DNA from: RPQJ01 sp046347155
Lineage (GTDB): Bacteria > Pseudomonadota > Gammaproteobacteria > Steroidobacterales > Steroidobacteraceae
NCBI GenBank assembly: GCA_046347155.1
Contig: JAXMGT010000001.1
Location: forward strand, 868,001 to 932,000
Direction: 5' to 3'
Length of the DNA: 64,000 bases
A program made the translations under genes and the position numbers. Position 1 is the first letter of the stretch. The number at the start of each line of letters is the position of its first letter. Positions 61,226 to 64,000 of the stretch are shown in pieces. The notes beneath the pieces are model-generated. The model worked only from the letters and a program-made list of their open reading frames with translations, searched no databases and was not told where the DNA came from.

Positions 61226-63608
61226 AGCGGTAGCCGGCCGTGAAGAAGTAGCGGGACGTGTCCGTGCTGGAACTCGAGAAGTCGCGCTGGCCGAGCTCGG
61301 CCCCGCCCTCGAACTCGATCCACATCCGTCCCCAGCGCATCTCCGCGCGCAGGGCGGGCGACCACAGCTGCTGCTGCGAGCCGTCCGAGTGGTACGTGCG
61401 GTCGTCGAAGCGCAGGCGCGGGATCAGCCGCCAGCTTTCGCCGATAGGCAGCTGCAGGTACATGCCGGCCGAGATGGTGTCCGTCGAGTCACCGCTCTGG
61501 TACTGCAGGCCGAGCGACGTGACGTCGCCGCGCCCGAGCAGGCCATAACCCATCAGCTGCGTCGTGTAGATCATGTCCGTGCCGGACGCGTCCGTGGCGT
61601 CCACGCCGCCCGAGGCCGGCGTCGAGCTGAGCGTGATGCCCGAGACGTCGGCCGACCACTGCCAGCGCTCGCCGAACGGCCGCTGGACGGACATCGTGTA
61701 CGTGTCGGCCGTCGCGGTGCGGTCGCGCGCGAGCTGCTCGACGACCGCCTGAGGGTAGAGGTCGAACAACTGGTCGAACGACTTGACCGGCTGGCCGATC
61801 ATCGCGTTGCGCAGGCTGATGCCCGGGCTGTGCCGGTGATCGAAGTTGAAGCTCATCGTCCAACGGTCCGGCAGCGACACGGTGCCGAGCAGCAGCGCGT
61901 CGTTCAGGTCGCCGAACTCGATGTCATAGTCCAGCAGGCCGACGAAATTGAAGCCCGGCTTGAAGTATCGGACCTCGGTGCCGACGGCCCGGCGGTCGGT
62001 GTAGCCGTAGTAGTTCTGGTCGAGCGCATAGACCGACACGTCCCAGGCGTCGGCGAACGTGCCGAGGTCCGCGGACAGCGCGTAGAACGTCCGGTCCGAC
62101 GACGGCGTGTCCTGGGTCGTGTCGACCGGGTAACCGAGGTAGGCGTTCAGGCGCACCTTGCTCGTGACCTGGTAGCCGCCGGACAGGCCGTCGAAGGTGC
62201 CGATCAGGCCGCCGAGCGTGCCGGACTGCCGCCCCAGCCGCGCGGACCAGTCGAGCACACGGTCCTGCATCTCGACGTAGAGCAGCGCGACGGTCGCCTG
62301 GTTGTCCGAGCTGCCCGAGCTGTTCGAGCCGAAATCGAGCCCGTAGGCGCCGCTCATCCGGGCCGCGAGGTCGTAGCGCTCGCCGGTGCGCCGCACCGCG
62401 ATGGCGACGTCGTTCAGGAGCGCGCTCTGCGTCGTCGAGGTCGACGCGAGCGAGCCGCTGTCGATCTTGCTCGTGTCGTGCAGATAGGTCTGCGAGAAGC
62501 CGCCGTAGACGCGCCACTGCTGGTCGCTCGCATTGGCGCCGGCCTGGCGGCTCGCCGGGCTGGCCGCGAACGTGATCGCGGCGAGCCGGGTCTTCACGCG
62601 GGCGGCGCCTTCGCCGTTCGGGTACTCCCGCAGGTACTCCTCGTACTCCGCCTTCGCGTGGGCGAGCTGCCCGTTGCGCTCGCGCGCGAGACCGAGCATC
62701 TCGAGTGCCTGCGCCCGCTGCGGGAACTCCGGCTGCTGCGTCAGTACGGTGAGCAGCTGGATCGCCTTCGGGTAGTCCTTGTGCCGCATGGCGTCCTGCG
62801 CCTGCTGCATCGTCTTTCCCAGTTCCTCCGGCAGCAGCGTCGCGTTGCCCGTGGTCGCCACCGCCGGCGCGTGGCCGGTCGCGACCGCTGCGCCGGGCAT
62901 CGTCGTGGAGGAATCGTCGGCGACCGCTACCCACGCCTTCGGGTAGCTGAGGCGCGCCGCGTTCAGGACCTCCCGGGCGTCCTGCTCCGAGATGAACGGG
63001 CCGGCCCGCAGCCGGTACCAGTGCTCCCCGTCCACGTCCGTCTCGGACACGTACACCGAGACGCCGGTGGCCTTGGCGGCGGCCGCCAGCGCGGCGGCGT
63101 CGTAAGGTTCCTTCGAGGCCTCGAGGTTGACCGCGTAGGGGACGCCCGTGCCGGGCGCCTCGCTCACGGTGACCTTGCCGCGGCGCGTGTCCGGGCGGAC
63201 CAGCAGGATCCGCAGCCCGCGTCCGTTGTAGGCCGGCACCAGCATGTACTGCTCGCTCGCGGTCCACTGGATCGCGAGGTCGACGTCGTTGCCGAGCATG
63301 CGGTCGGCCGTGACCCGCTGGATGACGCCTCGATCGTCGACCGGCGGCGGGATCACCCAGCCCGTCGCCGGGGAGCCGCAGTCCGCGCCCGGGATCAGGC
63401 GCACGTGCAGCACCTGGCCCGCGTCGGCCGGCGTGTGGCTCAGGTAGCGGACCGTGCAGCCGAACATCACGGTCACCGCGAGGTTCGTGCCCTGGCGCGT
63501 GACGCCGATCTCCTCGACGAGGCGGGCGGCGCTGTCCGCGCCCGCCTGCCCGGGAGGCAGGGCGAGCGCGGCGAGCATCAGCCAGGCCGGGGCGGACGTC
63601 TTGCGCAT
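61215..63608 (-). CDS. exported SPOR-TPR protein with C-terminal outer-membrane barrel
   Basis: A 797-residue protein with a signal peptide (about 5-24). Residues 28-140 form an AMIN-like beta domain. A SPOR-like domain (about 155-230, YAVNLEAS... HWYRLRAGPFISEQDA) suggests peptidoglycan binding. TPR-like helices occupy about 262-345. The last ~430 residues are strand-rich, contain repeated aromatic-alternating segments and end YFFTAGYRYDF, the closing signature of an outer-membrane barrel. The tandem arrangement could span the cell wall from peptidoglycan to outer membrane. It lies directly downstream of a multihaem cytochrome gene and may form its barrel conduit. Confidence 0.8.
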   Translation of the reverse strand: MRKTSAPAWLMLAALALPPGQAGADSAARLVEEIGVTRQGTNLAVTVMFGCTVRYLSHTPADAGQVLHVRLIPGADCGSPATGWVIPPPVDDRGVIQRVTADRMLGNDVDLAIQWTASEQYMLVPAYNGRGLRILLVRPDTRRGKVTVSEAPGTGVPYAVNLEASKEPYDAAALAAAAKATGVSVYVSETDVDGEHWYRLRAGPFISEQDAREVLNAARLSYPKAWVAVADDSSTTMPGAAVATGHAPAVATTGNATLLPEELGKTMQQAQDAMRHKDYPKAIQLLTVLTQQPEFPQRAQALEMLGLARERNGQLAHAKAEYEEYLREYPNGEGAARVKTRLAAITFAASPASRQAGANASDQQWRVYGGFSQTYLHDTSKIDSGSLASTSTTQSALLNDVAIAVRRTGERYDLAARMSGAYGLDFGSNSSGSSDNQATVALLYVEMQDRVLDWSARLGRQSGTLGGLIGTFDGLSGGYQVTSKVRLNAYLGYPVDTTQDTPSSDRTFYALSADLGTFADAWDVSVYALDQNYYGYTDRRAVGTEVRYFKPGFNFVGLLDYDIEFGDLNDALLLGTVSLPDRWTMSFNFDHRHSPGISLRNAMIGQPVKSFDQLFDLYPQAVVEQLARDRTATADTYTMSVQRPFGERWQWSADVSGITLSSTPASGGVDATDASGTDMIYTTQLMGYGLLGRGDVTSLGLQYQSGDSTDTISAGMYLQLPIGESWRLIPRLRFDDRTYHSDGSQQQLWSPALRAEMRWGRMWIEFEGGAELGQRDFSSSSTDTSRYFFTAGYRYDF

Positions 63609-63609
63609 G

Positions 63610-64000
63610 TCACCCGCCGAACTTGGTGCTCGTGACCTTGTGCTGCGGGCCGGCCCGCCGCGTCTTGATCGTCGAGAGCGTCGAGTCGGTGTAGATGTGG
63701 CACGCGCCCGAACAGTTGCGCAGCTCGCTCACCGTGTACTTCACGTTGCCGTACTTCGTGTGCGGGTCCGACTTGTACTTGTTCGAGTGGCAGCCGGCGC
63801 AGTCCGGCTTGTAGGCCGGCGTGAGCCAGGTGGCCGCGTCCGTGTTGGCCTTGTGGCAGCTGAGGCAGGTGAGCGTCACACGGTGGTCGCCCGGGTAGCC
63901 GCCGCCGGTGACGTGCTTGAACGTGTTCGGCGACCACGCCTTCGTCGTGTGGCAGTGGTTGCAGTCGAAGTTGTTCACCGGGAAGGTCATGTGGTCGGTG
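63610..64000 (-). CDS. multihaem cytochrome c, C-terminal part (partial)
   Basis: At least 130 codons, open at the right edge of the window. There are three CxxCH sites (CNHCH, CLSCH, CAGCH) and a CxxxCH site (CSGACH) within about 100 residues, plus additional lone His residues that could serve as axial ligands. The spacing resembles the cytochrome c3/c7-like and Geobacter-type multihaem proteins used for extracellular electron transfer. An internal Met at the 63990 position is not taken as the start because the frame continues upstream (TDH before it). Its stop is 2 bases from the start of the barrel gene. Confidence 0.82.
   Translation of the reverse strand, partial: TDHMTFPVNNFDCNHCHTTKAWSPNTFKHVTGGGYPGDHRVTLTCLSCHKANTDAATWLTPAYKPDCAGCHSNKYKSDPHTKYGNVKYTVSELRNCSGACHIYTDSTLSTIKTRRAGPQHKVTSTKFGG

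Noticed and set aside
61029..63635. 868-codon plus-strand open frame
   Set aside because: It is antisense to the SPOR/TPR barrel gene and has no recognisable motif.

Overview
This window is a high-GC chromosomal segment (roughly 70% G+C by eye) that is packed with genes. Gene content points to a gammaproteobacterium, or less likely a betaproteobacterium: a FadB-type fused multifunctional protein followed by FadA, a yqjD-yqjE-yqjK trio, OmpR/EnvZ-type signalling and a bufferin (buf/hvf) operon. The red-type form I RuBisCO operon, several haem proteins and many glycolipid and fatty-acid genes suggest a facultative or mixotrophic chemolithoautotroph. I see no tRNA, rRNA, CRISPR array, insertion sequence, integrase or phage gene, and no gene-free stretch longer than about 300 bases.

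Layout. 1-5280: an oxidative pentose phosphate and glycogen operon (gnd end, zwf, pgl, a tyrosine phosphatase, glgX). 5362-7871: a tri-haem cytochrome c coupled to a TAXI-type binding protein. 7882-10583: serine hydrolase, HCCA isomerase-like protein and a Nu-class GST. 10588-12984 (minus): a bufferin RiPP operon (bufA, bufB, bufC, DoxX). 13182-19670 (minus): a tandemly duplicated two-gene unit, each a secreted partner protein followed by a secreted metzincin-like metalloprotease with HAF repeats. 19859-23270: enoyl-CoA hydratase, a di-iron ferritin-like protein, a small exported protein and a CDF metal transporter. 23434-26747: an iron locus with a Cyc2-like haem porin, an FTR1 iron permease fused to a barrel-like domain, and a cupredoxin, with a Fur-like box. 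26875-27705: an alpha/beta hydrolase.

27702-33551: divergent cbbR and cbbLSX-fbp-prk, a compact Calvin-cycle operon with AT-rich palindromes between cbbR and cbbL. 33639-37168: a P-type ATPase coupled to a DyP peroxidase. 37177-39494: a CrtI-like flavoprotein and a small envelope protein. 39453-46994: a probable ether-lipid and glycerol locus. It has a patatin-like lipase, a DOMON-like protein, a NamZ-type muramidase, glycerol kinase and an alkylglycerol-monooxygenase-like protein fused to a beta-lactamase-like hydrolase, with a divergent lysoplasmalogenase. 47050-49725: a small Ala/Pro-rich exported protein and a two-component system with an RstA-box-like palindrome.

49787-51861: membrane protein, lipoprotein, and a gene with its own promoter and a strongly structured leader. 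51868-55892 (minus): S9 peptidase and soluble lytic transglycosylase. 56062-59430: fadB-fadA. 59517-60511 (minus): yqjD-yqjE-yqjK. 60626-64000 (minus): a multihaem cytochrome (cut by the window edge), a SPOR/TPR/outer-membrane-barrel protein and a lipoprotein, possibly an electron-transfer conduit.

The most interesting signals are the candidate ether-lipid locus with its three-part fusion protein, the Cyc2-like haem porin next to the FTR1-barrel fusion, the duplicated metalloprotease pairs, and the structured leader near 51.1 kb. All are read from sequence motifs without database searches.
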